A stretch of 64,000 bases of DNA from an uncultured Flavobacteriales bacterium (lineage in GTDB: Bacteria; Bacteroidota; Bacteroidia; Flavobacteriales; Crocinitomicaceae), in the NCBI GenBank assembly GCA_946480085.1, contig CAMLHZ010000006.1, forward strand, positions 143,367 through 207,366, in the 5' to 3' direction. The first letter of the stretch is position 1, and the number at the start of each line of letters is the position of its first letter. The notes under the pieces were generated by a model. The model did not search any database. It worked only from the letters and a program-made list of their open reading frames with translations, and was not told the origin of the DNA. Below are positions 46,241 through 55,808 of this stretch, in pieces. The position numbers and the translations under genes were made by a program.

Positions 46241-47437
46241 ATGGAAAACAAACAGGACAATTCTAAAATTCTTAAAAACAATTACATACCAACTGCCGAA
46301 TTTTATAGTCAAATAATTGATAGTTTACAAGATTACTCGATTTTCACTTTAGACAATGACCTTGTTATAAATAGTTGGAGTTCAGGCTCAACAAAAATAT
46401 TCGGCTACGAAACTGAGGAAGTTCTTGGAGTCCCTTTCGATTTAATATTTACCGAGGAAGACCTAAAACAAGGTGTTCCGAAACAAGAAATTGAAACGGC
46501 CCTTAAACAGGGTAGAGCAACTGACAACAGATGGCACATTAAGAAAGACAAAAGTCTTTTCTTCGCTTATGGGTTAGTTTTTCCACTAATTGGTTTAGAC
46601 GGCGAGATGCTGGGGTACGTCAAAATTGTGCGCGATTTGACCGAACGGAAACGATCTGAAGATGCAATCAAGAATTACGTCAGAGAATTGGAAGACCTAA
46701 ATTCTCATAAAGAAAGTGTTCTGGCAATACTTTCTCACGATTTAAGAAGCCCGCTATCAGGGATTATTGCAACCGCCAAGTATTTGAAGGAAAACTTTCA
46801 TAGAATGGATCCTGATGTTGTTCAGGAAATGCTTGACTTATTGCATAGATCATCGATAGATGAATTGGATATGTTAGACTATTTAGTGGAATGGGCACGC
46901 GTAAAATATACATCAGACGCTTTTTCTCCAACAAAAATAAAACTAACCGAATACATCGATAAAGTATTTGCCATGTTAAGCGAAACCGCTTCGATGAATG
47001 TTGTAAACCTGCATAACAAGATTGAAGATGACATGTCTGTATTTGCGGATGTTAAAATGTTGATATCCATCATTCAAAATATCGTTTCAAATGCCATTAA
47101 ACATACTAAGAATGGTGGTTCTGTAACGGTTTCAGCTGAAAGTAAAGACGACAAACTAGTCATTCAGATTAAGGACACTGGCCTTGGGATGTCTGATGAA
47201 ATATTGGGAAAATTGTTTACCCCACACATTAGAAACTTTTCAGAATCAATAAAAAAGAACAAAGGTGCTGGAATTGGACTGTTGCTGGTAAAAGGATTTT
47301 TAGAAAAAAATGATGGTGAAATTTGGGTGGAAAGTGTTGAAGGGGAAGGTTCAACGTTTTATTTCACCCTGCCTATTGATAAACCTTTACATAAAGTTGG
47401 TGGTTCAGAGGAAATGATGTTCGACGAAAGTAATTGA
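46241..47437 (+). CDS. PAS-domain sensor histidine kinase
   Basis: 398 aa, with no membrane segment. Residues 20-135 are a PAS domain (DYSIFTLDNDLVINSWSSGSTKIFGYE ... LVFPLIGLDGEMLGYVKIVRDLTERK). A HisKA follows with phospho-acceptor His166 in LAILSHDLRSPLSGI, then HATPase_c with N box NIVSNAIKH (280-288), G1 DTGLGM (312-317) and G2 GAGIGLLLVKGFLEKNDGEI. All catalytic elements are intact. It is cytoplasmic, with the ligand or redox input through PAS. The AraC regulator gene ends 10 bp upstream. No receiver-bearing regulator is in this operon, so the partner may be encoded at 55-57 kb or elsewhere. Confidence 0.93.
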   Translation: MENKQDNSKILKNNYIPTAEFYSQIIDSLQDYSIFTLDNDLVINSWSSGSTKIFGYETEEVLGVPFDLIFTEEDLKQGVPKQEIETALKQGRATDNRWHIKKDKSLFFAYGLVFPLIGLDGEMLGYVKIVRDLTERKRSEDAIKNYVRELEDLNSHKESVLAILSHDLRSPLSGIIATAKYLKENFHRMDPDVVQEMLDLLHRSSIDELDMLDYLVEWARVKYTSDAFSPTKIKLTEYIDKVFAMLSETASMNVVNLHNKIEDDMSVFADVKMLISIIQNIVSNAIKHTKNGGSVTVSAESKDDKLVIQIKDTGLGMSDEILGKLFTPHIRNFSESIKKNKGAGIGLLLVKGFLEKNDGEIWVESVEGEGSTFYFTLPIDKPLHKVGGSEEMMFDESN

Positions 47438-47472
47438 TAGGGTAGACCCTGTAAAAGAAAACATTACCGCAT

Positions 47473-47508
47473 AAAAAAACTGCACCTTAAATAAGGTGCA
47501 GTTTTTTT
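47473..47508. terminator. Bidirectional terminator between histidine kinase and DUF3494 gene
   Basis: AAAAAACTGCACCTT pairs with AAGGTGCAGTTTTTT, with A and T runs on both sides, between convergent genes ending at 47437 and 47525. Confidence 0.95.
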
Positions 47509-47524
47509 ATTTAACTGGGAGTCC

Positions 47525-49147
47525 TTATTCAGAAATAAGTTTACCAGATTCTATCAATTGATTGTTGCCAATAAGGCTGTAAAAATAAATCCCTGACGAC
47601 AATTTACCAGTATCCAACGTTGTTGAACTGGAAGTGATTGTTTGATACAATACTTCCTCACCAGTCAACGCATACAAACGCAATTCTAATTGGCTTGCAT
47701 CATCTATATTCTCCAACGTTATGGTTGTTGAATTTGTGAATGGATTCGGGTAAATACTAACTTGAATGTTTGCGTTTGTCAACTCTGAGTTACCAGTTGT
47801 TTGACAATCTGCAGGATCAATACTGGCCGCACCATTGATGGCGTTTGTTGTTAATGCACCTACACCGGTTAAAACGCGTCCGTTCATTTCAACTCCTGAC
47901 ATCAGGTTAATGGCACCTTGAGAAATAACGGTACCGTTAAATATGGAATTATCATTAATGTCCACTGCACCATTCACCAGCCAATATACATTTTTGGCTT
48001 GAGTTCCATTGATAAGAACCACATTTGAAAAAGTACTTGTTTCAAGTGCGCCTTCTACTTTGATAATGAATACGGCATCAGCTACCCCTTGTGAATTCAG
48101 GTAAAGCGTATCTGTAAAAGTGGTACCAGCGTTTAAGACATAGATGTGAGGCGTTAAGACAAGATTTCCTCCAAACTGTGCTGGATACAATAGTTCGATA
48201 TCTGCAGTTAGTGAATTCATGTAATTATAAGCAGCTAATAGATCTGCAGCTGCCATTGCGGTAGAGAAATCGGGAGTAGCATGGATATATCCTGATACCA
48301 ACAACGGATCGAAGCCTGTAGTTAAACCTACATTCGTTCCCACATCGCCTATTATATTCGAAATGCCGTTATTTTGAACCGGACCGTCCGAAGAAAAGAT
48401 TCCGTAACAACCAACCATACCAAGAGCAGGTGCTGCTGGACCTGTAAGTACAGGACTTCCACAACCAACTGGCGTATATGCCAGAACACCGTCAACCATA
48501 ATTGCACCTGCGGTAGTCATTGCTCTTCCTTCAAGAGTATCTGCAGAATTCATGTTAATTCCTGCGTTGTTCGCAATAACAGTCCCTCTCATGGTTGTTC
48601 CTGTAGCCATATCCACCAAACCTTCAACTTTCCAAAACACGTTACATGCCTTGGCTCCATTGATTAAAGTCACTTTTGAATTGGCATTCGTTGAAAGCGG
48701 TCCCGAAATTTGAAAAATGAAGACTGCATCGGCATTGGTTTGACCGTCCAAAATAAGTTCCAGATTCAGGGTAGATGCACCAGATAGTGCGTAAACACCT
48801 TCATTCAGTATTTGTCCGTTTCCTAACAAAGGAGCAGGAAAGAAACCTGGAGTAGCGGCGTTTAACTCATTGTAGGCGATTAGTAGATCTGCTGCGGCTT
48901 GCGCACTTGTCACGTCAGCAGCATGCATACCGCCGTTTACGTTTCCAAAACCTGTGTTGGAGCCGTTATTGGTTCCTACTTTTCCAGTTAATTGAGAAAT
49001 GCCTGTATTGCTTACAGCTCCATCAGTAGAGAAGAGAACAAAGTTGGATGTGCTTCCTAAATTCGGTGCCTGACCGAAAACAACTGTTGATGCCGACAAT
49101 AGAATTGCCAAAAATGTGATGTTTCGTATATTTTTTATCATGTTCAT
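47525..49147 (-). CDS. Double DUF3494 (ice-binding-like) protein with type A T9SS sorting domain
   Basis: 540 aa with signal peptide (SASTVVFG|QAPN). Residues 27-225 and 245-440 are two DUF3494 domains: LGSTSNFVLFSTDGAVSNTGISQLTGKVGTNNG, DAVFIFQISGPLSTNANSKVTLINGA, then FWKVEGLVDMATGTTMRGTVIANNAGINMNSADTLEGRAM; the second copy is similar. DUF3494 is the fold of many microbial ice-binding proteins, a beta-solenoid, but also of adhesins with other ligands. Residues about 460-540 are a type A sorting domain (VSIYPNPFTNSTTITLEN ... GIYFYSLIGNNQLIESGKLI). A relative with the same two domains but a type B CTD lies at 52270-54792. Ice binding is possible, not shown. Confidence 0.88.
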   Translation of the reverse strand: MNMIKNIRNITFLAILLSASTVVFGQAPNLGSTSNFVLFSTDGAVSNTGISQLTGKVGTNNGSNTGFGNVNGGMHAADVTSAQAAADLLIAYNELNAATPGFFPAPLLGNGQILNEGVYALSGASTLNLELILDGQTNADAVFIFQISGPLSTNANSKVTLINGAKACNVFWKVEGLVDMATGTTMRGTVIANNAGINMNSADTLEGRAMTTAGAIMVDGVLAYTPVGCGSPVLTGPAAPALGMVGCYGIFSSDGPVQNNGISNIIGDVGTNVGLTTGFDPLLVSGYIHATPDFSTAMAAADLLAAYNYMNSLTADIELLYPAQFGGNLVLTPHIYVLNAGTTFTDTLYLNSQGVADAVFIIKVEGALETSTFSNVVLINGTQAKNVYWLVNGAVDINDNSIFNGTVISQGAINLMSGVEMNGRVLTGVGALTTNAINGAASIDPADCQTTGNSELTNANIQVSIYPNPFTNSTTITLENIDDASQLELRLYALTGEEVLYQTITSSSTTLDTGKLSSGIYFYSLIGNNQLIESGKLISE

Positions 49148-49291
49148 GTATTTTGATTCATTTTTTGCGGAGAGAATTCTCCTGATGATGTGGAATAGAT
49201 TCCACTTGTCTTAAACTCTTGAGTTTACAGGTAGGTATCGAATTACAAAAATCTACGACCTTGAAGGTCAATTATGTGATTCGTTTCAGAT

Positions 49292-49322
49292 AAAACCATC
49301 CATTTCAGAAACGGATGGTTTT
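49292..49322 (-). terminator. Terminator of the PorP-OmpA operon
   Basis: AAAACCATCC / GGATGGTTTT with an 11-nt loop, lying 14 bp beyond the stop of the OmpA gene on the minus strand. Confidence 0.85.
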
Positions 49323-49335
49323 GAAGCGTGTTTAA

Positions 49336-51285
49336 TTATTTTTTCTTTACAATGAACTCTGTTCGTCTGTTCTTTTTGTGTTCTTCTTCCGAACAGGTAG
49401 AGACAACCTCGTTTTCACATGCACAGTCCATTGCCAATTGATCCTCACCATATCCTTTACCGTAAATACGTTCTGGATTCGAAATTCTTTGTTTGATATA
49501 GTCGGCAGAGGATTGAGCTCGCATTTGTGATAGCTCATCGTTGTACATTTTTGGACCTCTACAGTCGGTATGAGATTTTAATTCAATTTCCATAGTAGGG
49601 AATTGAGTCATGACTTTTACGATTTTATCCAATTCTTTGGCAGCAGCAGGTGTGATTTCAGCTCTGTTATAGTCAAAATAAATGGAGTTCAATTTGATTA
49701 CCGGACCTAAATCTTCTTCCACTTTAACATCCTCGTCAACCACAACCACTTCTTCTTCCTTATCTTGTGAAAGATGTAGATTTGCCGTAATCATCGCTTC
49801 AGTACCAAAAGAGTTTGTTGTGTTCTTACCTTCTTGAAAGCCTTCTTTATTACCAGTCAATTCGAAGTTTTTATCTGTATCAATCTCAAATTCATACTTT
49901 CCATCCGAATCCGTTGTTATTTCACTCAGCAAATTACCATCAATATCTAACAAGTTCACTTTTGTTCCTTTCAGCGGATTTTCATCCATGTCGTAAGCAA
50001 TACCAGTAATTGTTTTAGCTGTTGGTTTTATATTTAATAAATCGATCCCGTAAATATCATCCATTCCGCTTCCGTCAGCTCGATTAGAAGAGAAGTAACC
50101 TGTGTTGCTCTTACTGCTAGAAATGAATGCGTAATCATCTTTTAGCGTATTTACAGGTGCTCCTAAATTGGTGACTTTACCCCAGGTTGTTCCGTTCATG
50201 GTACTTTGAAAGATGTCCAATCCACCAAGACCAAAATGACCGTTAGATGCAAAATGCATTACTTTTTCGGACTCATCAAGGAAAGGGAACATTTCATCAC
50301 CTTCAGTATTGATTATTTTTCCAAGATTTTCAGGTTTTCCCCAAGATCCATCTTCGGCTTGAGTAGAACGATAAATATCTGTTCCTCCAAAGCCACCTGG
50401 CATGTCACTTGTGAAATACATTGTTTTTCCGTTTGCTGACAAATAGGGCTGACCAACGGAGTAGGCAGTATTATTGTGTTCAAATGCAATCGGTTCCGAC
50501 CATTTTTCATTTTCGAGTTTACGTAAGAAGATACGAAGCTCAACCAGGTTGTCCTTTGTTTTGTCTTTTGCGCCATTCTTCGTATATGCCATATATGTTC
50601 CAGAGTTGCTAAAGGCAGCAGGACCATCGTGCATTTCTCCATTTTCTTTTTTATCAAAGAATTCACGGTTTTTTAATTGACCATCTTCGATATCTGCAAC
50701 ATACAAATTAAAGAACGGCTCATTGTTGTAATTGTCTCTGCGCTTGATCATTTTTGGTGCTGCGTTGCTTGAGGCGTACACCACCTGATCTCTGAAATAG
50801 GTAGTTCCAAAATCCTGAGAAGATGTATTGATGGACATTTCGCGGATTTTAAAATCTCCGTTGTCTTTTTTGATTTCATCAAATTCAGCTCTATTTTGCA
50901 TAAAGCTAATGGCACGTAAATCGCTTGGCTTTTGTTGAGCGAACTGAGTCATTTGAATATCCGATTCTGTATACTTTCCGCTATACTTTAAAAGCATGGC
51001 GTAGTTATAATAATCTTCCGGGATGAGTTCTTTTCCGTTAGCGATTAATGCTGCATACGTTTTTTCAGATTCCTCATTTTGATCCATTTTACGGTAGCTT
51101 TCGGCCAAATTCCGTTGTCCAGATACCGTTAAATCTTTTGTTCGAGCGTATTTATCAATGGCATGATCGTAAGCATATATTGAGAAGTATTTGTCGCCCT
51201 TTTTTTCCTTTGATGATTTTTCTTGGGCAAAGGTATTTAAGCTTATTCCGATGAGAACAAGTAATGATATTAGTATTTTTTTCAT
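49336..51285 (-). CDS. OmpA-family protein with PD40-like propeller, T9SS/gliding partner
   Basis: 649 aa with signal peptide (1-20). N-terminal TPR-like helices (about 25-130; SGQRNLAESYRKMDQNEESEKTY), then WD40/PD40-type strands (YLSANGKTMYFTSDMPGGFGGTDIYRS, MHFASNGHFGLGGLDIF), a CarboxypepD_reg-like beta-sandwich (ITGIAYDMDENPLKGTKVNLLD), and a C-terminal OmpA peptidoglycan-binding domain (about 535-645; NSIYFDYNRAEITPAAAKELDKI, ELKSHTDCRG, RAQSSADYIKQR). This is the OmpA partner usually encoded beside PorP/SprF proteins in T9SS loci; it ties the secretion or anchoring complex to the cell wall. It follows PorP by 16 bp in the same operon. Confidence 0.93.
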   Translation of the reverse strand: MKKILISLLVLIGISLNTFAQEKSSKEKKGDKYFSIYAYDHAIDKYARTKDLTVSGQRNLAESYRKMDQNEESEKTYAALIANGKELIPEDYYNYAMLLKYSGKYTESDIQMTQFAQQKPSDLRAISFMQNRAEFDEIKKDNGDFKIREMSINTSSQDFGTTYFRDQVVYASSNAAPKMIKRRDNYNNEPFFNLYVADIEDGQLKNREFFDKKENGEMHDGPAAFSNSGTYMAYTKNGAKDKTKDNLVELRIFLRKLENEKWSEPIAFEHNNTAYSVGQPYLSANGKTMYFTSDMPGGFGGTDIYRSTQAEDGSWGKPENLGKIINTEGDEMFPFLDESEKVMHFASNGHFGLGGLDIFQSTMNGTTWGKVTNLGAPVNTLKDDYAFISSSKSNTGYFSSNRADGSGMDDIYGIDLLNIKPTAKTITGIAYDMDENPLKGTKVNLLDIDGNLLSEITTDSDGKYEFEIDTDKNFELTGNKEGFQEGKNTTNSFGTEAMITANLHLSQDKEEEVVVVDEDVKVEEDLGPVIKLNSIYFDYNRAEITPAAAKELDKIVKVMTQFPTMEIELKSHTDCRGPKMYNDELSQMRAQSSADYIKQRISNPERIYGKGYGEDQLAMDCACENEVVSTCSEEEHKKNRRTEFIVKKK

Positions 51286-51301
51286 GATTGTATTTTAACT
51301 T

Positions 51302-52240
51302 TTAGAAGTATCTGGGCGATTGGATCTGTTGTTTGCTGTTGAATATAAAATCATAGCGCAACATGATTTCGTGACTCCCTTGATTGTAGGCTGGAGTTCT
51401 AAGTCCCATTGACCAATCGTAGGAATAGCCAACATGAAGTTGTTGTGATATGTCCAATCCGATCAGCACACCAACGGCATCACCAGTTCTGTACATTGCT
51501 CCAAGTGATAATCTCTTCATAAGAATGAAAGAAGCTGTTAGATCCGTTTGAATCGGAGCTCCACTTGTTACCTTGATCAAGGTTGTTGGTTTAAACGCAA
51601 GGTTATTCGATAAATTGAACACTGCACCAGCAATAAAGAAGTAGTGTCTTTGTGCTTTACTTTCGGTAACCGTGCCACCTGGTTGTGTGGTAGTGTAGTA
51701 GTTGCTTTCCAGTAAATTTGGTATTGAAACTCCAGCATAAAAACGCTCCAGTGAGTAATAAGCACCGAAACCAACGCTTGGGGTAACCTTATTTCTTAGA
51801 TCATTTTGAAACGATGGATCACTTTGATTATCCAAGGCTAACGTACTTAAGTTGGCTTGAAGAATATTCACTCCTCCGCTTAAACCCAGTGCGAGTTTAG
51901 ATTTTGCAGTTAGTTGCATTCTGTAGGCAAAACTTCCTGAAACAGCTGTATTGTTTACAGGTCCAATTTTATCATTAGAAGCGGCTAATCCTAAACCAAT
52001 ATGCTTGTTTGCAATGGGTGTATGCAATGTCAGTGTTTGGGTCATTGGTGCTCCTTTAAAACCGATCCATTGTGAGCGATGAAGTCCAGTGATTGAAAGC
52101 GCATCTCTGCTTCCTGCATAAGCAGGATTTATAGAGAGTGTATTGTACATGTAATGCGTGTACATTGGATCTTGTTGTGCCATTGCAGTAAAGCACAGTG
52201 AGCTGAGCAACAAAAGCGATGCTATTTTGTATGTTTTCAT
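51302..52240 (-). CDS. PorP/SprF family type IX secretion membrane protein
   Basis: 312 aa with signal peptide (CFTAMAQ|QD). QQDPMYTHYMYNTLSINPAYAGSRDALSITGLHRSQWIGFKGAP is the diagnostic N-terminal sequence, followed by HIGLGLAASNDKIGP and a barrel with GVSIPNLLES and HVGYSYDWS. PorP/SprF proteins are outer-membrane barrels that export or anchor CHU_C (type B) cargo; SprF is needed for SprB in Flavobacterium. It is encoded 29 bp after the end of a CHU_C protein gene and 16 bp before OmpA, so the operon encodes cargo, its dedicated outer-membrane partner and the OmpA link. Confidence 0.95.
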   Translation of the reverse strand: MKTYKIASLLLLSSLCFTAMAQQDPMYTHYMYNTLSINPAYAGSRDALSITGLHRSQWIGFKGAPMTQTLTLHTPIANKHIGLGLAASNDKIGPVNNTAVSGSFAYRMQLTAKSKLALGLSGGVNILQANLSTLALDNQSDPSFQNDLRNKVTPSVGFGAYYSLERFYAGVSIPNLLESNYYTTTQPGGTVTESKAQRHYFFIAGAVFNLSNNLAFKPTTLIKVTSGAPIQTDLTASFILMKRLSLGAMYRTGDAVGVLIGLDISQQLHVGYSYDWSMGLRTPAYNQGSHEIMLRYDFIFNSKQQIQSPRYF

Positions 52241-52269
52241 AATTTCTTGTTTAAATGCGTTTGGACTTT

Positions 52270-54792
52270 TTACTTATTTAAGTAAATGGTTCCTTTGTAG
52301 ACCTCTGAACCATTGCCAAGATCAAGAACGTAGAAGTAAGTTCCCACTGGTAGCGGTTCTTTTCCGATATTGAAGTCAGAAGTAGATTCACCATCCCAGG
52401 TATTTTCATAGGGTTGCGCTGAAAAGACTTTGTTTCCCCAACGGTTGAATACCGTAAACTCATTCGAAGGGAAGTTCAATATTCCACGTATAATGAATAG
52501 ATCATTCACTAAATCCTCATTTGGTGAGAACCCTTCAGGAATGAAAAAATCAGAAGGTACTGGTACAATACTCGAAATATTGTTTGTTGAGTCCAGCTCT
52601 ATTTCGTTGGCAGTAATTGTTGCAGTATTCTGATAATTCCCTGTTGAATTCACCGTAGCTGTTATAGTAAGTATAGCTGAATCACCACTATTTACGTTTC
52701 CAATGTTCCAGATTCCCGTTAAAGGATTAAAGATTCCGGTTGTAGTTGTTGATGAAACGTAGGTATATCCGTTTTGAAGAATATCTTGCACTAGAACACC
52801 AGTTGCATCGTATGCCCCAATGTTACTTGCAACAATTGTAAATACTACATTCTCACCAATTACAGGAGTCATACTAGATGCTGTTTTCACCACTTGAACA
52901 TCAATTGCACACGAATCAACAATTAACTCAACGTCAATCGATGTAGCATTTGGTGAACAAGTTCCCGTTATATCAACGTTGTAGTTGTTTGCAGCATCCG
53001 CGAATGTTACCGGATCAATGCTTAAAGTTGCAGTGTTTACGCCTGAAAAAGCAGGACCATTAATCAAATTAACCAATCCTTTTCTCCACTGGTAAGTATT
53101 TCCTAATCCACTAGCAACTACAGTGAAACTTACAGAGTCGCCAATACATACGGTGATGTCGTTGGGTTGACTTGTAATTACAGGTGCAGAATCAATGGTT
53201 AAAGAAACAAAATTGGAAGTATCAGCAGGGGAGAAAGTACCAGTTACAATCACATTGTAGTTGTTTGCTTGATCTAAGATTGTTGCAGGATTGATCAACA
53301 ATGTAGCAGTTGTTGCGCCAGAGATATTTCCGCCATCAACAAGATTTACATTTCCTTTTCTCCATTGGTACATTAATCCAACGCCATCGGCTATAACCGT
53401 GAAACTCGCGGATTCACCATCACATACCATCGTGTCTACTGGTTCTGTTATTGTGAATGGAGAACAACTTGTTGGCATAATGGCATTCATTGCATAAGTA
53501 TTCACTGCACCAACACCAGTTAGTGCTCTACCGTTTAAAGTAACACCCGTTAACAAATCAATTGCTCCCTGAGAAATAATTGAACCATTAAAAATTGAGT
53601 AATCACTGATTGAAAGTGCACCATTGATCACCCAATAAACATTTTTAGCTTGTGCGCCGTTCATTAAAATGACGTTTGAAAAGGTACTCGTTCCAAATGC
53701 CCCGTTTACCTGAATAACAAAAACCGCATCCGCATTTCCTTGCGCATTCAAATAAAGTGAGTCTGTAAAAGTTACCGCACTGTTCATCAGGTAAACATGG
53801 GGTGTAAGTACCAGATTATTTCCGAATTGTGAGGGATACAATAACTCAATATCGTAGGGTAAACCGTTTAAGTTATTATAAACAGTTGTTAGATCGGTTG
53901 CGGTTTGAGCAGTTACTGCATCAGGAACGGGATGAATTGTTCCGGTAACCAATAAAGGATCATAACCTAAAGTTGAACCGCTGTTGGTTCCAACATCTCC
54001 TGTTACGCTGGTTATACCAACGTTTGTTACAGGTCCGATTGCTGAGAACAAAACAAAACATTCTGTTGATAATAAATCCGGATTTGCGGGACCAGTTAAA
54101 ATGGGTGCAGAACATCCTAGAGGAGTTCGTGCAACAATTCCGGTAACGCCAATTGCACCGTTAATAGATAGTGCTCTTCCTTCCAAAGAATCTCCAGGAC
54201 TCATCAGAATGAAATCATTATATGCAACAATAGTTCCTTTCATGATTACATTGGCGGCTATATTCACAGCTCCGTCTATTTTCCAATAAACATTACAGGC
54301 TTGAGCATCGTTGATCAGATTCACTTTGGCGTTAGCGCCAATTCCAAAAGAGCCTTCAACTTGTATAATAAAGACCGCATTCGGATCATTTTGTGCGTCC
54401 AGATTTAACTGACCGTTCAGTGTTGCTGCACCAGGGATGCTATGAACACCAGGAACCAAGGTCATTCCGCTGCCCAGTAGTACACCGGGTGAATTTGTAG
54501 TTACTGCGGCATCAAGTTGTAGATAGGCCACATTCAAATCCAAAGTAGCTTGAGCACTTGCAGGATTCTGATCGTGCATTACACCATCCACATTTCCAAA
54601 GCCAGTGCTTCCACCAACATTTGATCCAACATGACCTGTAAGATGTGTAGTTCCAACATTTGTTACAGCACCATTTGTGGTGAAAAGAACAAAATCTGCG
54701 GATGTTCCTAAATCAATGACTTGAGCGTGGCTTGTATTGAAAAGTAGTAGAATAGATATAGTGGAGGTAAGCGTAGTTAATAATTTAATCAT
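52270..54792 (-). CDS. Double DUF3494 protein with Ig-like, DUF11 and CHU_C (type B) domains
   Basis: 840 aa with signal peptide (1-23). Residues 25-225 and 235-435 are two DUF3494 domains (LGTSADFVLFTTNGAVTNVGTTHLTGHVGSNVGG; DAVFVIQVNGAFGTSTFSNVILMNGA). Residues 445-605 are two similar Ig-like units (MYQWRKGNVNLVDGG; YQWRKGLVNLINGP). Residues about 625-740 are a DUF11 repeat (VQVVKTASSMTPVIGENVVFTIVASNIGAYDATGV). Residues about 755-840 are CHU_C (PEGFSPNEDLVNDLFIIRG, FNRWGNKVFSAQPYENTWDG). It is first in an operon with PorP/SprF and OmpA, and is the obvious cargo of that pair. A DUF3494 paralogue with a type A CTD flanks the operon on the other side. Confidence 0.9.
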   Translation of the reverse strand: MIKLLTTLTSTISILLLFNTSHAQVIDLGTSADFVLFTTNGAVTNVGTTHLTGHVGSNVGGSTGFGNVDGVMHDQNPASAQATLDLNVAYLQLDAAVTTNSPGVLLGSGMTLVPGVHSIPGAATLNGQLNLDAQNDPNAVFIIQVEGSFGIGANAKVNLINDAQACNVYWKIDGAVNIAANVIMKGTIVAYNDFILMSPGDSLEGRALSINGAIGVTGIVARTPLGCSAPILTGPANPDLLSTECFVLFSAIGPVTNVGITSVTGDVGTNSGSTLGYDPLLVTGTIHPVPDAVTAQTATDLTTVYNNLNGLPYDIELLYPSQFGNNLVLTPHVYLMNSAVTFTDSLYLNAQGNADAVFVIQVNGAFGTSTFSNVILMNGAQAKNVYWVINGALSISDYSIFNGSIISQGAIDLLTGVTLNGRALTGVGAVNTYAMNAIMPTSCSPFTITEPVDTMVCDGESASFTVIADGVGLMYQWRKGNVNLVDGGNISGATTATLLINPATILDQANNYNVIVTGTFSPADTSNFVSLTIDSAPVITSQPNDITVCIGDSVSFTVVASGLGNTYQWRKGLVNLINGPAFSGVNTATLSIDPVTFADAANNYNVDITGTCSPNATSIDVELIVDSCAIDVQVVKTASSMTPVIGENVVFTIVASNIGAYDATGVLVQDILQNGYTYVSSTTTTGIFNPLTGIWNIGNVNSGDSAILTITATVNSTGNYQNTATITANEIELDSTNNISSIVPVPSDFFIPEGFSPNEDLVNDLFIIRGILNFPSNEFTVFNRWGNKVFSAQPYENTWDGESTSDFNIGKEPLPVGTYFYVLDLGNGSEVYKGTIYLNK

Positions 54793-55349
54793 AAAGTAAT
54801 TTAAAAAGAGTTTAATGGGGGGTCGATGGGAAGGTGTGTGGGGATTGCGTTTATTCGCAAGTCACCAGTAGTTCTAAGAGTAGTTTTAATGTAGGTTTTA
54901 ATAATCTGAATCGCACTGATTAGACAACAGATTTATCTACAGTACAAAGGTGCTGTTAATAAAAGTGTAATGGGTTATATGATTGCGTTGGATCGTTACA
55001 CAATTACTACCTTCTGCTTGAAAATGGACAATTGCTCTGCTTTTCGAGCTGTTAACAGTCGTGATGTTCTGTAAGAAGATATTCTTGCCTCAGGCAAAGG
55101 ATCGTTGGGTTTGCTGCTCTGAATTGGTTTAATAAAAGGCGATACTTTAGGTTTTTATCATTGTTCAGTTAACTTAGGAATGGATTGTTGACCTTTTCAT
55201 TTTGTACTCTGTATTGCACTGAATCAAACATTCTTTTTAGAAAAGTTTACATTCAATTCTTCTTGTAACCAACATATCTATTGATTTGACATTACCGGAA
55301 AAACGTGAACCCGGCTCCAAAATGAAGAATAAATCAGGTACTTGTGTTT
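54793..55349. other. Intergenic, no gene seen
   Basis: About 560 bp of AT-rich DNA without a credible ORF on either strand. On the minus strand CACCTTTG at 54952-54945 is one base off a Bacteroidota -7 box and could serve the DUF3494/PorP/OmpA operon with a leader of about 150 nt. No RNA gene was recognised. Confidence 0.4.
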
Positions 55350-55808
55350 TTATATTGACTCCTTGTACCAACTCAACTGCTTTTCTAATTTTTGGAACTT
55401 GAAGATCTTGGTGAAAATACTTTGTAAACGAACAAATGCAGTTTCGCTCTTCACAACATAATCAAAAGCATGATGATGCATGCAGTTTACGGCAACTTCT
55501 ATATCATCCTGAGAAGAGAGTATGATGACAAAAATGTTAGGATCAAAAGCCCTTATTTTATCCAAAACCTCAATTCCATTCATGGCATCCAAATGAATCC
55601 CGTTCAGGTGGTAGTCTAAAATTACGATATCCGGATTAGACGATAGATTAGCCAAACAAAGTTCTCCCGTTGTGAAAGTTTCGATTTCAAAATCGGCGTT
55701 TTGGAGAAATTCGATTTCCAATGATTTTAAAAACACCACATCATCATCAATCAGGAAAATTTTTATTCGATCGGATTCACTTGCGATCCCTTTTTTTTCA
55801 TTTTTCAT
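55350..55808 (-). CDS. Single-domain response regulator
   Basis: 152 aa. A receiver domain only: acidic pocket D21-D22-D23, phospho-acceptor Asp65 (VILDYHLNG), switch Ser in IILSSQ and Lys120 (DYVVKSE). No output domain; it ends in a short basic helix. The start ATG overlaps the stop of the upstream REC-HPt gene by four bases (ATGA at 55805-55808), so the two are translationally coupled. It probably passes phosphate between a kinase and the HPt protein, or acts by protein contact. Confidence 0.92.
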   Translation of the reverse strand: MKNEKKGIASESDRIKIFLIDDDVVFLKSLEIEFLQNADFEIETFTTGELCLANLSSNPDIVILDYHLNGIHLDAMNGIEVLDKIRAFDPNIFVIILSSQDDIEVAVNCMHHHAFDYVVKSETAFVRLQSIFTKIFKFQKLEKQLSWYKESI

